This document shows, piece after piece, positions 33,013 through 42,089 of a DNA stretch of 64,000 bases. A program made the translations under genes and the position numbers. The first letter of the stretch is position 1, and each line of letters opens with the position of its first letter. The DNA is taken from the NCBI GenBank assembly GCA_016792805.1, contig JAEUHX010000042.1:62001-126000 (forward strand), read 5' to 3'. The notes beneath the pieces were generated by a model, which had not been told where the DNA came from, did no database searches, and was given only the letters and a program-made list of their open reading frames with translations. This DNA comes from Planctomycetota bacterium (GTDB lineage Bacteria; Planctomycetota; UBA1135; JACQFD01).

Positions 33013-34103
33013 CGCGAGCTGCCGATCCGATGCCGGCGGGATTCCTCGCAGCCGCTCGCGCGCCGCTGCGCATCGATCTCGCGGGCGGGTTCACCGATGT
33101 GCCGCCTTTTTGTGAGCGCGCTGGCGGATTTGTGGTGAATCTCGCGATCTCGCTCGAAGCGGCGGCTCTCGTGCTCGAGCTCGGCCGCAGGGAGCGCAGC
33201 CGCCATCCGTGGCCCTGCGCAGTCTCGCTGGCGTTGCGTGGGCGGCGGCTGTTGTCGGGCATTGAGCGCGGACGCGACCGCATCGACCCCGCCGATCCCC
33301 TGGCTCCTTTTCGCGCGGCGCTGCGCGACGCGAGGGCGGAGGGCCTGGCGTTGGCCGTCGCTTGCGAAGGGCCCGCCGCCTCGGGGCTCGGTAGCAGTGG
33401 GACCATGCTCGTGGCGGCGCTCGCCGCCCTCGACGCCGCCCGCGGCACGAAGCGCACACCGGCCGAACTCGCTCGCCGGGCGCGCGAACTGGAGGTCGAG
33501 GAGCTCGGACTCCTGGGAGGTGGGCAGGATCCGATCGCCGCAGCCTTCGGCGGACTCCAGGCCATCGAGTTCGGCCCTGGACGCGGCGCACGCGGTCGCA
33601 ATGGACGCCCGCGAGCACTTCAGCCCACGGAGGCCTTCCGCGCCTGGCTCACGCGAGCGCTCGTGTTGGCCGACCTGCGCACGCCTCGGGCCAGCAGCGT
33701 GCGGATCGAGCGCGTCGTCGATCGCATCCGCCGCGCGGAGTCCCACGCGGTCGCCACGCTGCTTGTGATGCGTGATCACGCGCGCAGTCTCGCCGATGCC
33801 ATCGAGCGCTCCGACCGCGCCGCATTTGGGAAGAGCTTCGCGGCCCATGGGCGCGCTCTGGCGCGTCTTGAACCGACCCTGTTGGAAGGTGGTGTCGCAG
33901 AAGCCCTCGCCGCCGCCGAGGAGGCTGGCGCCCTCGGCGCTAAGCCGTGCGGCGCCGGCGGCGGCGGGTGCGTCGTCGCGCTCGCGCCGCCCGCCCGCCG
34001 CGGGGCGGTCGAGCGGGCGCTCGTGCGGCGCGGCGCGAAGATCCTCCAAGTTCAGTTCTCTGAACGCGGCGTGAGCGCCTGGAGCCACACCACAAATCCA
34101 TGA
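33009..34103 (+). CDS. GHMP sugar kinase (HddA-like heptose kinase)
   Basis: A 364-residue GHMP-superfamily kinase. The opening RAPLRIDLAGGFTDVPPFCER corresponds to the substrate-binding RISFGGGGTD-type segment of D-glycero-D-manno-heptose 7-phosphate kinases and of fucokinase-like enzymes. The ATP-binding motif is AASGLGSSGTMLVAAL, and the C-terminal motif GAKPCGAGGGGCVVAL completes the active site. If HddA-like, it would phosphorylate heptose 7-phosphate at C1 on the way to GDP-heptose. The other GDP-heptose genes are not in view, so the substrate is uncertain. ATG 33009 overlaps the previous stop, and the next gene overlaps this one likewise. Confidence 0.85.
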   Translation: MTRAADPMPAGFLAAARAPLRIDLAGGFTDVPPFCERAGGFVVNLAISLEAAALVLELGRRERSRHPWPCAVSLALRGRRLLSGIERGRDRIDPADPLAPFRAALRDARAEGLALAVACEGPAASGLGSSGTMLVAALAALDAARGTKRTPAELARRARELEVEELGLLGGGQDPIAAAFGGLQAIEFGPGRGARGRNGRPRALQPTEAFRAWLTRALVLADLRTPRASSVRIERVVDRIRRAESHAVATLLVMRDHARSLADAIERSDRAAFGKSFAAHGRALARLEPTLLEGGVAEALAAAEEAGALGAKPCGAGGGGCVVALAPPARRGAVERALVRRGAKILQVQFSERGVSAWSHTTNP

Positions 34104-35329
34104 AGCGACTGGTCCTCTCTCCCCACGACCCCGCCGAATTCCTTGGCGGCACGGAGCGCGTCGTGCAGGCCATGGTGGCCGCACGGCTGCGCCGAGGCGA
34201 GGAGATTGCACTTTTCTGCGGCACCGAGCGGTACGAAGGCGACGGGCTGACCGAGCAGCGCGCGGAGCCCGGGCTCTCCGTGATCCGCATCGTCCGTGGC
34301 GCGCGCGAGACGGGGGAGATTTTCCTTCGTCCCCGCGTGCGGCGCGAGCTGGAGCGCGTGATCGACGCCGTGAACCCCGACGTCGTCGAGTGGCACCACG
34401 GAGCGACGCTCTCCCTCGATCTCGTGCAGGCGGCAGCCGCGCGCGGCGCAAAAGTGATCATGTTTCTCCACGATTTGTGGACAAGCTGCCCGCGATTCTT
34501 TCGCATGGCGCCGGGCGGTCTCGCGTGTCCTACGGGGGGCGACCGCGACGCATGCGTTCCTTGTGTGAACTTGGATCTGCCGTGGGAACGCTCGCGCCTC
34601 GTCGGCTGGGTGCAGGCCTTCGCCGAGTGCGCGCGCGAGGAGCTGCGCGCCGCGTCCCTGCGGATCGCGCCGTCGCAGTCGCATGCGCGAGCGCTCGAGT
34701 CGTACTTCCCCGAGCTGGCGCTCGACCTGAAGGCCGTTCCCCACGGGCTGCTCGATACGGAGATTACAGTTCCACCGCCCCGTCCCGAGGCGCGCGAGGC
34801 GGGGCTTTTGAGGGTTGCACATTTCGGCAATCTCGTCCCCGAGAAGGGGCTTGAGGATCTCGCGAACGGGCTCGCGCAGCTGGCGCAGCCCGCTCGTGTC
34901 GCCGTCGATTTGTGGGGCGCTGAGCTCGCTCCTGGATTTGTGAGTAAGCTCCAGGCGGTGTGCCCCATGGTCCGCTGGACGTGGCACGGGCCCTACTCGA
35001 GCTACCGCTCCATCTGTGCGGACGTGGCCCAGTGTGATATTGCTGCATTCCCGAGCCGCGCGCCGGAGAGCTACGGGCTCGTCGTTGACGAGGCGATGGC
35101 GGCGCGGCTTCCTGTGCTCGCCAGTAACCGCGGGGCGCTCCCCGAGCGCATCGGCAAGGCGGGCGTCGTCCTTCCCGCGGAGCGCGCTTCGCCATGGAGA
35201 GAGATCGTGCAGTCGCTCTTGGACCATCCGGCGCGGCTTGCGGCGCTGCGCGCCGCGGTCCAGCCGGCTGCCCGCACGATCGAGAACGCCATCGACGAGA
35301 TCGACGAGTACGCCGCGCAGCTCGGGTGA
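34100..35329 (+). CDS. Family 4 glycosyltransferase
   Basis: A 409-residue GT-B fold enzyme. The N-terminal donor/acceptor half starts MKRLVLSPHDPAEFLGGTER, where the GG-T-E-R loop is usual in GT4. The C-terminal half has LRVAHFGNLVPEKGLEDLANG and the E-x7-E motif region FPSRAPESYGLVVDEAMAARLPVLAS, which binds the nucleotide sugar. FLHDLWTSCPRFFRM is a pattern shared with the other GT4 enzymes at 55714-61147 and suggests common ancestry. Cys residues around 138-155 (CPRFF, ACVPCVN) match the Cys-rich insert seen in those proteins. Coupled by overlap to the GHMP kinase. Confidence 0.9.
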   Translation: MKRLVLSPHDPAEFLGGTERVVQAMVAARLRRGEEIALFCGTERYEGDGLTEQRAEPGLSVIRIVRGARETGEIFLRPRVRRELERVIDAVNPDVVEWHHGATLSLDLVQAAAARGAKVIMFLHDLWTSCPRFFRMAPGGLACPTGGDRDACVPCVNLDLPWERSRLVGWVQAFAECAREELRAASLRIAPSQSHARALESYFPELALDLKAVPHGLLDTEITVPPPRPEAREAGLLRVAHFGNLVPEKGLEDLANGLAQLAQPARVAVDLWGAELAPGFVSKLQAVCPMVRWTWHGPYSSYRSICADVAQCDIAAFPSRAPESYGLVVDEAMAARLPVLASNRGALPERIGKAGVVLPAERASPWREIVQSLLDHPARLAALRAAVQPAARTIENAIDEIDEYAAQLG

Positions 35330-35378
35330 GCGGTGCAGCCGCCTCCAGGCCCGAAGATTGCTGTCGTTGGAGCCATCC

Positions 35379-36050
35379 ATGATTGAGCTTCGCGACGCGC
35401 GCAAAGTCTATGAGCAGGGCGGCCGCGAGGTCGTTGCACTCGACGGCGTGTCGCTGACGGTCGGCGATGGGGAGTTCCTCGCGGTGATCGGGCGCTCGGG
35501 CTCGGGAAAATCCACACTTCTTCATCTCGCCGGGGGCGTCGATTTGCCTTCCTCGGGAAGCGTGCGCGTCGACGGCAAGCTCACGTCGGAACGCACTGAT
35601 GACGAACTCACACTTCTGCGCCGACGGCGCATCGGATTTGTATTTCAGTTCTTCAACCTTCTGCCGACGCTCACCGTGCTCGAGAACGTCGCGATGCCGC
35701 TGCTGCTCGACGGCGCGAGGGCGTCGGTGGCGGAGAAGCCGGCGCTGGCGCTGCTGGAGCGGGTCGGGCTCGGCCATCGCGCGCAGCACCGCCCTGCGGA
35801 ACTCTCCGGTGGCGAGATGCAGCGCACCGCGATTGCGCGCGCCCTCGTCATGCGTCCTGTGATCGTGCTCGCCGACGAGCCGACCGGAAACCTCGACTCG
35901 CAGACCGGAATGGGCGTATTGAAGCTGCTGCGCGAGCTGACCTCGGAGCGCCGCTGCACCGTGGTGATGGTGACGCACGACCGCATTGCTGCGGCGACGG
36001 CCGACCGCACGGTCGAACTCGCCGACGGCCGCCTTCTCACGAATTCTTGA
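35379..36050 (+). CDS. ABC transporter ATPase, LolD/MacB type
   Basis: A 223-residue ATPase of the lipoprotein-release/macrolide-efflux branch. Walker A is GRSGSGKST (38-46), the Q-loop lies in FVFQFFNLLPTLTVLENV, the signature is LSGGEMQRTAIARALV and Walker B is VIVLADEPTGNLD, which is diagnostic of the MacB/LolD group. The H-loop is VMVTHD. GGAG lies about eight bases before ATG 35379, after a 49-base gap from the glycosyltransferase. It pairs with the FtsX-like permease 22 bases downstream; such pairs act by mechanotransmission on a periplasmic or membrane substrate rather than by classical transport. Confidence 0.93.
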   Translation: MIELRDARKVYEQGGREVVALDGVSLTVGDGEFLAVIGRSGSGKSTLLHLAGGVDLPSSGSVRVDGKLTSERTDDELTLLRRRRIGFVFQFFNLLPTLTVLENVAMPLLLDGARASVAEKPALALLERVGLGHRAQHRPAELSGGEMQRTAIARALVMRPVIVLADEPTGNLDSQTGMGVLKLLRELTSERRCTVVMVTHDRIAAATADRTVELADGRLLTNS

Positions 36051-36072
36051 CGCTGAGACGGCGCCGCGGCCC

Positions 36073-38658
36073 ATGGGTGCGCTCCTTCGATTTCTGTGCG
36101 CACGGCATGCGGGGAAGCATCGGCTTCGAACCGTTCTGTGCATCCTTACCATTGCTCTCGGTGTCGCGCTGTATGTCTCCATGGAGACCGCGCAGGCATC
36201 GACGCTCCATGCATTCGAGCAGGCTCATAAGAAGCTGACCGGCAAGGCGGAGTGGACCATCACGCGGGGCCGCGGGCTCGGCGTCGAAGACGAGGTGCTC
36301 GAGATCCTCGAGGACATGTCCGGCCTGCGCGCGGCGCCCGTGCTGGAGCAGTCGGCGGCGCTCCCCGATTTGCCGGAGGAGGGACGGCTTTTTGTGATGG
36401 GCGTCGATTTCCGCGCGGAGGCGAAGCTGCGCGGCCTCGATGCGGGAACTCAGAGCGTCGATTTCCATCCGCTCACATTTCTGGCTGCTCCCGATTCGAT
36501 CGTGATCGCTGCCGCGTTTGCGCGGCGGTGCGGACTGCGCGCAGGCTCGTCGCTTCGACTTGCGACGCCGACGGGGGTGCGCGCACTTCGCGTCGCGGCG
36601 GTGCTCGAGGACCGCGGCGCCGCGTCGCTGCTCGGCGGGCGCATTGCGTTCCTTCGGTATGAGCGCGCGCAGGAGATGTTCGCGCGCGGGCGCCGTCTCG
36701 ACCGGATCGACGTGATCTCCACGTCGGGAGACGACCCAAGCCTCGGGTCACGCATCCAGTCGCAGCTCGGCGCAGGCTATTCCGTAGAGCGGGTGAAGCC
36801 GACGAACAAGACACTCCATAATCTCATCAATAACATGCGCTCGCTCGTGGTGCTGAGCGTCATTGGGCTGATGGTGGGATTGTTTATTGTCTACCTTTCC
36901 GTGTCGATCGGCGTCGTGGAGCGGGCTAGAACCGTGGGGATTCTCCGCGCCGTCGGAGCGACGCGGCGGCAGATCCTCACGGTGTTTCTCCTGGAAGCGG
37001 CGATCCTCGGCGCGGCCGGCTCGGCGCTCGGCGTCGCCCTCGGATACGCGCTCGCGCACGCGACGCTGAGCGCGGTTTCGAAGACCATGAATCTCCTCCT
37101 GTCGCTGGTGGAGCTAGAAGAAGTGATCTTGCCGGGGGAGGCGGCCGTGGGCGCATTCATCGCGGGGACAGCGACCGCGATTCTTGCAGGTTTCTTGCCG
37201 GCGCGGCGGGCGGCGACGATCTCGCCGCTCTCCGCGCTTCGGCCCGCAATGCTCGGTGCGGGGTCGCTGCCGAGCTACGGGCGGGCGGCGGCGGCAGGCC
37301 TCGCCCTATTTATTACAGCATTCGTTTTGGTGGTCTTGCCGCCGTCGCTTGTCCCGGCGCGCGTCAGTCTCGGAGGGACCGCTGCGCTGTTCCTCGGCGT
37401 GGCTCTGATGATGCCGCAGGTCACCATTCTGGCGTCGCGGGCGCTGCGCGCACCGCTGCGGGCGGCTTTCTCGGCGCGCGGATTCCTCGCGGCCGACAAC
37501 GTGCTGCGCTATCCGCAGCGCTCGTCTCTCACGGCGGTCGCATTCGGCGGGGCGCTTGCGGTATTGGTGACTTCGACGGCAGTGATCGGCGCATTACAGA
37601 AACAGACCGATGTGTGGCTTCGAAGGTCGCTGCCATTCGATTTGAGCGTTCAGCCCGCTCAGCTCTCCTCCACCGTCTACAGCAATGCGGCGCTGCCGGA
37701 AGCGCTCCCGGCGAAGATCGCCGCGCTGCCTGAGACCCAGGTTGTCTATGGCGTGAAGCTCCAGATTCAGGAGTGGCGCGACCACGATGTGATGCTTCTG
37801 GCGCTCGATTGGGAGGGCTACGAGGCGACCGTGCGCCACCGAGGCTTCGAGCTTGGCGAGATGGGGGTTCGATCGGAGGGCGCGATGGGGGAGGCCATGG
37901 CGGCCTTGCGGCGTGGAGAGGCCTTCGCCGTGTCGAAGAATTTTGCGAATCTGTATGGAGTTCCCGTGGGGCAGTCGCTCACGATGAAGGCGCCCGGCGG
38001 CGACGTGACGATGCCGGTCGTGCTGGAGATCGAAGATTACTCGTGGCCCCAGGGCGTCGTCTTTCTGTCGCTTCCGCGGTACCGGGAACTCTGGGCGGAC
38101 CGAACTCTCACCTATGTCGACGTGCTGCTGCGGCCGGGCACCGAACTTCCGGCGGGGCGCCGCGCGATCTCCAGCGCCCTCGGTGATGAGTATGGATCGT
38201 TTCTCTACAGCGGCGATGAGATTCGGGAGTACGGGCAGGCGATGGTTGACCAGTCGTTCTCCATGCTGCACGCGCAGGTGATCGTCGCCATGGCGATTGG
38301 CTTTCTTGGAATTGTCAACACGCTTCTAATCTCGGTGCTGCAGCGGACTCGCGAGATCGGGCTCCTGCGCGTCGTCGGAATGACCCGTGGAGAACTCTCG
38401 CAGACGGTGGTCCTCGAGTCGCTTTTTGTGGCGCTGGTGGGTGGTCTCTTCGGCATTGCGGCGGGCCTCTTCGCCGCCGAATTCTCGGGCGCGAGCCACA
38501 TGATGCGGCTCACGGGACACGAGCTCCCGTTCCACATTCCGTGGGGATCGATCGGATTTGTGGGTCTCGCGTCGGTGGTGCTCGGCCTCGTGGCGTCGGT
38601 CCTTCCTGCGCGCCGCGCCGCCGGACAGAACGTCCTCGAGGCGATCGGCTACGAGTGA
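36073..38658 (+). CDS. FtsX-like ABC permease with two MacB-type modules
   Basis: An 861-residue permease. It has an N-terminal helix (RTVLCILTIALGVALYVSM), a large periplasmic MacB-PCD-like domain (about 45-265) and three membrane helices with RAVGATRRQILTVFLLEAAILG. A middle pair of hydrophobic segments and a second periplasmic domain (about 500-690) come next, then a final FtsX block with RVVGMTRGELSQTVVLESLFV and ending LPARRAAGQNVLEAIGYE. The two FtsX blocks make a duplicated ten-helix architecture, as in larger LolCE-like single-chain permeases. With the ATPase upstream it forms a complete transporter. No periplasmic adaptor gene is adjacent, so tripartite efflux is not supported here. 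Confidence 0.9.
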   Translation: MGALLRFLCARHAGKHRLRTVLCILTIALGVALYVSMETAQASTLHAFEQAHKKLTGKAEWTITRGRGLGVEDEVLEILEDMSGLRAAPVLEQSAALPDLPEEGRLFVMGVDFRAEAKLRGLDAGTQSVDFHPLTFLAAPDSIVIAAAFARRCGLRAGSSLRLATPTGVRALRVAAVLEDRGAASLLGGRIAFLRYERAQEMFARGRRLDRIDVISTSGDDPSLGSRIQSQLGAGYSVERVKPTNKTLHNLINNMRSLVVLSVIGLMVGLFIVYLSVSIGVVERARTVGILRAVGATRRQILTVFLLEAAILGAAGSALGVALGYALAHATLSAVSKTMNLLLSLVELEEVILPGEAAVGAFIAGTATAILAGFLPARRAATISPLSALRPAMLGAGSLPSYGRAAAAGLALFITAFVLVVLPPSLVPARVSLGGTAALFLGVALMMPQVTILASRALRAPLRAAFSARGFLAADNVLRYPQRSSLTAVAFGGALAVLVTSTAVIGALQKQTDVWLRRSLPFDLSVQPAQLSSTVYSNAALPEALPAKIAALPETQVVYGVKLQIQEWRDHDVMLLALDWEGYEATVRHRGFELGEMGVRSEGAMGEAMAALRRGEAFAVSKNFANLYGVPVGQSLTMKAPGGDVTMPVVLEIEDYSWPQGVVFLSLPRYRELWADRTLTYVDVLLRPGTELPAGRRAISSALGDEYGSFLYSGDEIREYGQAMVDQSFSMLHAQVIVAMAIGFLGIVNTLLISVLQRTREIGLLRVVGMTRGELSQTVVLESLFVALVGGLFGIAAGLFAAEFSGASHMMRLTGHELPFHIPWGSIGFVGLASVVLGLVASVLPARRAAGQNVLEAIGYE

Positions 38659-38661
38659 AGA

Positions 38662-40083
38662 TCACTTGCCGTAGCCGAGTCCTCGGAGTTGCTCGAGGGC
38701 CTGCTCGTCGAGCGGGGCGGTATTGGCAGGCGGGTTGAAGCGGCCGCGGAGCGCTTCCCAGAGCGTCAGCGTGCGCGCCAGCTCCACCATGAGCCGCTTC
38801 GAATCCTCGGAGCCGATTTTCTGTGGATCCTTCTCCTCGGGATCGGCGGCGAGGTCGTAGGCCTCCGGCGCTCCCGAAGTGCCTGGAGCCGGCGCAATCA
38901 CCTTCGATCTTGGACTGCGGACGGCGGTGCCGACCCACGCCTCACTGTGGTAGTTCACACAATGGGCAGCATCGGTGGGGGCGCCTCGGCTGCCGGCCAG
39001 ATCGGACGCCAAGGAGTAACCTTCAAGATTCTCCGGAGGTGCAATCCCGAGCAGGTCGAGGAGCGTTGGTGCGAGAGAGATCGCCGGAAAAACCACATCT
39101 CGGCGGGATCCGGCGTGCAGCGCCCCCGGCAGGCGCACGAGTAGCGGCACGCGCGCCACGGGGTCGAAGACCGTCTGGTGCTGCCAAGAGCCGTGCTCCT
39201 TGAACTCCTCGCCATGGTCCGAAGTCACGACCCATACAGTTTTGTCGAGGAGGCCGCGCTCGGAGAGCTGCGCATGGAGCGCGCCGACGGCGGCGTCGGC
39301 CTCGCGCACCTTCGACGCATAGACGGCGCGCAGGAACGCGATGTCCTCGGGCCTGAAGTGAAACGCATCCTCGAACAAATCGCCGTGGTTCTCCGCGTCG
39401 GCTTCCTCATTGCGCAGGATTCGACGGAGAACACGCGGCGCGATGTGTGCATCGCGGAACCTGGCCGAGAGGCGGTCGAGCTCCTCCTCCGTGGGAAGGT
39501 AGGGGGCATGGGTCTCGTACGTGTGAAGAAACACAAATCCAGGCTTCCCCGGAGGAAGCGACTCGAGAAAGCGGATCGCGCCATCGATCTTCGGCCGCAG
39601 CCCGGTCTGCTCCTCCCTCCAAGTATCGAACCCGCGGTCAAACCCGAACGCCTTGCTTACATATCCGCGGTCGCTGTCGCCGTAGGTCGCGTAGCCTGCG
39701 GCGCGCAGCCGGTCTGCGAGCGTCGGCAGCTCCGGCGGAATCGGCCGCGGGCTTGATTTGTGGGTATTCAATACTCCGTGGACGCGCGGAGATGCCCCCG
39801 TCAGCATCGTGGCGTGGGAGGGTGCGGTGTAATTCGACGCGGCGATCGCCTGCTCGACGACGACCCCATCGGCCGCGAGCCTCGCGAGGGCCGGCGTGGC
39901 CGAGGGCGGCGCGCCGTAGCTCGTGAGCGCGTCGCGGCGCAGCGTGTCGATCGAGAGGAGGATCGCGTGGGCGCCCGGGAAGCGCGGTGAGTTGGCGCGC
40001 CGGCCCATGGCGAACCAAAGGCCGGCGCCAGCCGCCGCCGCGAGGAGCGCGAGCGAGGCGAGGCGAAGCGGCGAGCGTGCCAT
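38662..40083 (-). CDS. Sulfatase-fold (alkaline phosphatase superfamily) enzyme with Thr nucleophile position
   Basis: A 473-residue membrane-anchored enzyme (hydrophobic segment 8-27) with the sulfatase fold. Metal-site motifs are visible: LLSIDTLRRD (D46), HTYETHAPY and VTSDHGEEF. The catalytic segment reads NYTAPSHATMLTG, so the formylglycine Cys/Ser of true sulfatases (C/S-x-P-x-R) is replaced by Thr86 and the following Arg by His. This matches phosphoethanolamine/phosphoglycerol-transferase-like relatives that use Thr directly. A hydrolase or transferase acting on phosphodiesters of surface glycans or lipids is a better guess than a sulfatase. The start could instead be GTG 40122. It is divergent from a PIG-L gene. 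Confidence 0.85.
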   Translation of the reverse strand: MARSPLRLASLALLAAAAGAGLWFAMGRRANSPRFPGAHAILLSIDTLRRDALTSYGAPPSATPALARLAADGVVVEQAIAASNYTAPSHATMLTGASPRVHGVLNTHKSSPRPIPPELPTLADRLRAAGYATYGDSDRGYVSKAFGFDRGFDTWREEQTGLRPKIDGAIRFLESLPPGKPGFVFLHTYETHAPYLPTEEELDRLSARFRDAHIAPRVLRRILRNEEADAENHGDLFEDAFHFRPEDIAFLRAVYASKVREADAAVGALHAQLSERGLLDKTVWVVTSDHGEEFKEHGSWQHQTVFDPVARVPLLVRLPGALHAGSRRDVVFPAISLAPTLLDLLGIAPPENLEGYSLASDLAGSRGAPTDAAHCVNYHSEAWVGTAVRSPRSKVIAPAPGTSGAPEAYDLAADPEEKDPQKIGSEDSKRLMVELARTLTLWEALRGRFNPPANTAPLDEQALEQLRGLGYGK

Positions 40084-40189
40084 GGCGGCGAGATGATCGG
40101 CGCTGGAGCGGCGCCGCCTCACCCCTTTTCGCCGCGAGGGAGGCCGGGGCGGCTCGGGCTTGGGATACAGTTGGCGGCAGCCCTCCGCC

Positions 40190-40912
40190 GTGCCGCACCT
40201 CTTTCCCGCCCTCGCCGACCCGCGCGCGCTTCCGCGGCGCGTCGTCGTGCTGGCTCCCCATCCCGACGACGAGATCCTCGGTTGCGGCGGGATGCTGGCA
40301 TTCCATGCGGAGCGCGGGGACGACCCGCTGGTGGTCTTCCTCTCGGACGGCGCCGCCGGCGACCCGACCGGTCAGGCGCGAGATCTGGCGGCGGTGAGAC
40401 GGGGCGAAGCAGCGAAGGCGCTGGCGGAGCTCGGCGTGCGGCGAGCTGAACATTGGCATTTCCCTGACGGGCGCCTTGAGGAGTGCCACGAGCTGAGCGG
40501 GCGGATCCTGGGGCTGATCGAGCACGAGCGCGCTGAGCTTGTGTACGCGCCGAGCCTGCTCGAGTGTCACACCGATCACATCGCGGCGGCCGAGGCAGCG
40601 ACGCTGGCGCTCGCGGCGGTGCCGCACGTGCGTGTGCATCTGTATGGAGTGAACACGGCGGTGCCGGCGAATGTGCTCTTCGATGTGTCGCGCTTTCGCG
40701 CGCGCAAGGACGCGGCCTTCGAGCGATACGCGAGCCAGATGGCGGTGATGGATCTGCGGCGTGCTTCGCGCGCCATGGATGCTGCAAGAACCGTCAATAT
40801 TCCGGATGCCACGATTACCGATTGCGAAGGCTACGCGGCGCTGACCGCGGCGGAGCTTCGCGACCATGCGGCCCGATTCCGGGCGCTCCGGGAGCTTCTA
40901 TACCCGCAATGA
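40190..40912 (+). CDS. PIG-L family deacetylase (second copy)
   Basis: A 240-residue zinc deacetylase of the LmbE/PIG-L family with the metal motif APHPDDEILGCGG near residue 24 and LECHTDHIAAAEA carrying the second metal histidines. RRGEAAKALAELGV and HWHFPDGRLEE are family-typical. It is only distantly similar to the copy at 32287, so not a recent duplicate. The start is uncertain: GTG 40190 gives a compact family-like N-terminus, and TTG 40160 is in frame. A glycosyltransferase follows after about 30 bases with its own ribosome site, suggesting a two-gene unit that deacetylates and extends a GlcNAc-bearing glycan (inference). Confidence 0.9.
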   Translation: MPHLFPALADPRALPRRVVVLAPHPDDEILGCGGMLAFHAERGDDPLVVFLSDGAAGDPTGQARDLAAVRRGEAAKALAELGVRRAEHWHFPDGRLEECHELSGRILGLIEHERAELVYAPSLLECHTDHIAAAEAATLALAAVPHVRVHLYGVNTAVPANVLFDVSRFRARKDAAFERYASQMAVMDLRRASRAMDAARTVNIPDATITDCEGYAALTAAELRDHAARFRALRELLYPQ

Positions 40913-40943
40913 GTGAGTGGACACAAAAGGAGCTGGGCCGGCC

Positions 40944-41894
40944 GTGACCGAGGCTTCGAAGGCGTCCGTGCCGCCGCTGCTGCCGGGCGCCACAGCGGTG
41001 CTGACTTCGTGGAACCGCCGGGAGATCGTGCGGGCGAACCTGCTGTCGCTGCGCGCTCAAACGGTGAAGTTCCACAAAATTGTGGTAGTGGACAATCACT
41101 CGACGGACGGCACGGCGGAGATGCTCGCGCGCGACTTTCCGGACGTGACGTCGATCATCATGCCGCACGCCGAGTACGGAGCGTGCGAGACATTCAATAT
41201 TGGCTTCGCAAGTGTGCCGACGGAGTTCACAGCGATTCTGGACGACGATATCGAGCTGCCGCCCGATTGGCTGGAGAAGCTGCTGGCCAAGTTCGCCGCG
41301 GAGCCGCCGACGACGGCGATGCTGTCGACGAAAGTGGTGGAGCCGGGAATGCCCGATTGGCTCGTGAATTCGTCCGAGGTGAACCGCGAGCGGTTCATGG
41401 CGACATTCCGCGGCTGCGGCACGCTGGCGCGCACAGAAGTGCTGGCGCGGGCCGGCTACTACGACGAGCGGCTGTTTATTTATGGAAACGAGCGCGACCT
41501 CGCATCGCGGATTCTGGCGCTCGGTTTCCGCGTGAAGCAGTATCCGGAGGTGGTGACTTTCCACAAAACTCCGTGGGGGCAGCGAAAGGGAAAGCGCTCG
41601 CTCTATTTTCACACGCGCAACTTCTGGATGTATGCGCTGAAATATTTGCCTTGGTCGGTGATCTTCGGCTTCCCGTTCCGTTTCCTCGCGAAGCAGAAGC
41701 ATCAGAAGAAGACGGGTGAGTTCTCCGCCGACGCAACGGGCACGATCGGCGCCCTGGACAACATCCGCGCGACGCCGGGCGGCTGGTGGATCATCGCGAA
41801 GGCGACGCTCGCCGCCTGGACGGTGCACTTCCCGCACTGCATGCGGAACCGCCAAAAAGTAAACTCTCCGGATTTCGAGCTGCCGCTGAAGTAG
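40944..41894 (+). CDS. Family 2 glycosyltransferase
   Basis: A 316-residue GT-A enzyme. TAVLTSWNRREIVRANLLSL and KIVVVDNHSTDGTAEML form the nucleotide site. FTAILDDDIELPPDWLEK is a clear DxD-type metal motif, and FRGCGTLARTEVLARAG with LFIYGNERDLASRILALG covers the acceptor side. A short hydrophobic stretch near residue 245 (YLPWSVIFGFPFRFLAK) may touch the membrane. I start at GTG 40944 because AAAGGAG lies 11 bases upstream; an in-frame GTG at 40917 has no such site. Donor and acceptor are unknown. Confidence 0.9.
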   Translation: MTEASKASVPPLLPGATAVLTSWNRREIVRANLLSLRAQTVKFHKIVVVDNHSTDGTAEMLARDFPDVTSIIMPHAEYGACETFNIGFASVPTEFTAILDDDIELPPDWLEKLLAKFAAEPPTTAMLSTKVVEPGMPDWLVNSSEVNRERFMATFRGCGTLARTEVLARAGYYDERLFIYGNERDLASRILALGFRVKQYPEVVTFHKTPWGQRKGKRSLYFHTRNFWMYALKYLPWSVIFGFPFRFLAKQKHQKKTGEFSADATGTIGALDNIRATPGGWWIIAKATLAAWTVHFPHCMRNRQKVNSPDFELPLK

Positions 41895-42089
41895 GGCGCG
41901 GGCAGAGGACTTTGCGCGCGCAAGCGGCTTGCTGTGAACCGCGCCGCGTGCTGTCTCGGCCTCCTCTCGGCGGTATTGGCCCGACGTCCTGTTCGGTCTG
42001 CGCCTGTCGCACGCTCTCCAACGGTGCAGGCTCGTAGGACCGCCCCGAAGCAGCGGCTATGATCCGCTCAGCCCCTCTATCCCAACGCC

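Noticed and set aside
38662-40122. Calling the alkaline-phosphatase-fold protein a formylglycine sulfatase
   Set aside because: The required C/S-x-P-x-R motif is replaced by T-A-P-S-H.
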